A program made the position numbers and the translations under genes. Shown here piece by piece: positions 63,070 to 64,000 of a stretch of DNA of 64,000 bases (position 1 is its first letter; the number at the start of each line of letters is the position of its first letter). The notes under the pieces were generated by a model. The model did not search any database and was not told the origin of the DNA. It saw nothing but the letters and a program-made list of their open reading frames with translations. The DNA is from Rhizobium sp. NFR03 (lineage in GTDB: Bacteria > Pseudomonadota > Alphaproteobacteria > Rhizobiales > Rhizobiaceae), in contig NZ_FOGR01000001.1 of the NCBI RefSeq assembly GCF_900111275.1, forward strand, positions 1 through 64,000, read 5' to 3'.

Positions 63070-64000
63070 TTGGACGAACACACAGCCTCGAACGACGCCC
63101 CGCTGAAGCAGACGCCGCTGCATGCCCTGCATATCTCGCTTGATGCGCGCATGGTGCCCTTCGCCGGGTACGACATGCCGGTTCAGTATCCGGCCGGTGT
63201 CCTGAAAGAGCATCTGCACACCCGGGCCGCAGCCGGTCTGTTCGACGTGTCCCATATGGGCCAGGTGGAACTGCGGGCGGCCTCCGGCACGCTGGAGGAC
63301 GCAGCCCTCGCACTCGAAAGCCTCGTGCCCGTCGATGTGCTCGGTATCGCCGAAGGTCGCCAGCGATACGCTCTCTTTACGGACGAAACCGGTGGTATCC
63401 TCGACGATCTGATGATTGCGCGGTTGCCCGACCGGTTCCTGATCGTGGTCAACGCGGCGTGCAAGGATGCCGATTTTGCTCACTTGAAGGCGCATTTGGG
63501 CGATCGCTTCGAACTGGCGCTGCTAGAGGATCGTGCGCTGCTGGCGTTGCAGGGACCCCGCGCGGAAGACGTTCTGGCGGAACTTTGGGCCGATGTCGCC
63601 GCCATGCGCTTCATGGATGTGGCCGAGGCGCTGATCCATGACGTTCCCTGCATCATCTCCCGCTCCGGCTACACCGGAGAGGACGGCTTCGAGATCTCCA
63701 TTCCGGCCGATAAAGCCGAGGATATCGCCCGCCGCCTGCTCGATCATCCCGATGTTCTGCCGATCGGGCTTGGCGCCCGTGACAGTCTGCGGCTGGAAGC
63801 CGGTCTCTGCCTTTACGGCAACGATATCGACACGACCACCTGCCCGATCGAGGCGGCTCTCGAATGGGCCATCCAGAAAGCACGCCGGACGGGCGGCGCC
63901 CGCAGCGGCGGCTTTCCGGGTGCCGGCGCCATTCTGGATGCACAGACGAATGGCACGGCGATCCGCCGCGTTGGCCTGAAGCCGGAAGGCAAGGCGCCCA
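63070..64000 (+). CDS. gcvT: Aminomethyltransferase, glycine cleavage T protein (partial)
   Basis: The T protein transfers the aminomethyl carbon to tetrahydrofolate. About 310 residues are visible before the window edge: LHALHISLDARMVPFAGYDM then PVQYPAGVLKEHLHTRAAAG, FDVSHMGQVELR, ISRSGYTGEDGFEISIPADK and GLGARDSLRLEAGLCLYGND. TTG 63070 is preferred because GGAG precedes it by seven bases and homologues start near here; an in-frame ATG at 63046 is the alternative. gcvH and gcvP are expected downstream. Confidence 0.95.
   Translation, partial: MDEHTASNDAPLKQTPLHALHISLDARMVPFAGYDMPVQYPAGVLKEHLHTRAAAGLFDVSHMGQVELRAASGTLEDAALALESLVPVDVLGIAEGRQRYALFTDETGGILDDLMIARLPDRFLIVVNAACKDADFAHLKAHLGDRFELALLEDRALLALQGPRAEDVLAELWADVAAMRFMDVAEALIHDVPCIISRSGYTGEDGFEISIPADKAEDIARRLLDHPDVLPIGLGARDSLRLEAGLCLYGNDIDTTTCPIEAALEWAIQKARRTGGARSGGFPGAGAILDAQTNGTAIRRVGLKPEGKAP

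Overview
The window looks like chromosomal core DNA from an alphaproteobacterium of the order Hyphomicrobiales (Rhizobiales), most likely a Rhizobiaceae relative. The case rests on gene content and order: nnrE/D-glnB-glnA, ppiD-trpD-trpC-moaC-moeA, metG-tatD-MBL hydrolase, a bacterial phosphatidylcholine synthase, IalB, a glycine-riboswitch-led gcvT, and direct-repeat GTTC-N7-GTTC SOS boxes, which are typical of alphaproteobacterial LexA. Base composition is GC rich except in a few accessory patches. No species name can be given from the sequence alone.

Layout. 1-330: the N-terminus of an ISNCY-type transposase runs off the left edge. 525-9737: purC, then a long leftward operon, read right to left as rlpA, a D,D-carboxypeptidase homologue, tmk, holB, (a broken MazG-like gene on the opposite strand), metG, tatD and an MBL hydrolase. 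9938-12494: tRNA-Ser(UGA), tRNA-Cys(GCA) and about 2 kb of AT-richer, gene-poor DNA with eroded frames, one small secreted protein and inverted repeats. This is the only clearly accessory-looking stretch. 12495-17317: an SOS block of lexA, ssb and uvrA with two SOS boxes. 17369-26848: a DUF72 protein, NAD(P)HX repair, the nitrogen genes glnB-glnA behind a sigma-54 promoter, hspQ, ialB, a peptide-binding protein, a DsbA/FrnE-like protein and a holin-like membrane protein. 26932-33011: mfd, sdhE and recG. 33015-37174: a DUF502 protein, glmS and glmU (UDP-GlcNAc supply). 37393-44990: a large membrane protein, then ppiD-trpD-trpC-moaC-moeA and a 48-residue membrane peptide. 45168-54134: a CorC-like protein, a FadR-type GntR regulator, a BMP-type (nucleoside-like) ABC importer, a quinone oxidoreductase and pcs. 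54559-64000: a UbiH-like monooxygenase, an AEC transporter, ccdA, tRNA-Lys(UUU), several tiny membrane peptides, a DUF4189 protein, an L,D-transpeptidase, an MscS channel, a PCu(A)C copper chaperone, and a tandem glycine riboswitch leading into gcvT, which is cut by the right edge.

How it fits together. DNA repair genes are over-represented (lexA, ssb, uvrA, mfd, recG). Of these, the lexA promoter and the ssb/uvrA divergent region carry visible SOS boxes. Nitrogen control is seen directly as a near-consensus NtrC site plus a sigma-54 -24/-12 element ahead of glnBA. Glycine cleavage is under riboswitch control. Cell-envelope functions recur: rlpA, a degenerate carboxypeptidase, the L,D-transpeptidase, glmS/glmU, pcs and ppiD.

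I did not find a convincing undescribed multi-gene system. The best leads are a D,D-carboxypeptidase homologue with two of its three active-site motifs altered, a perfect 9+2+9 palindrome upstream of the UbiH-like gene, eroded genes beside tRNA-Cys, and a cluster of unannotatable small membrane ORFs near 58.3-59.0 kb.
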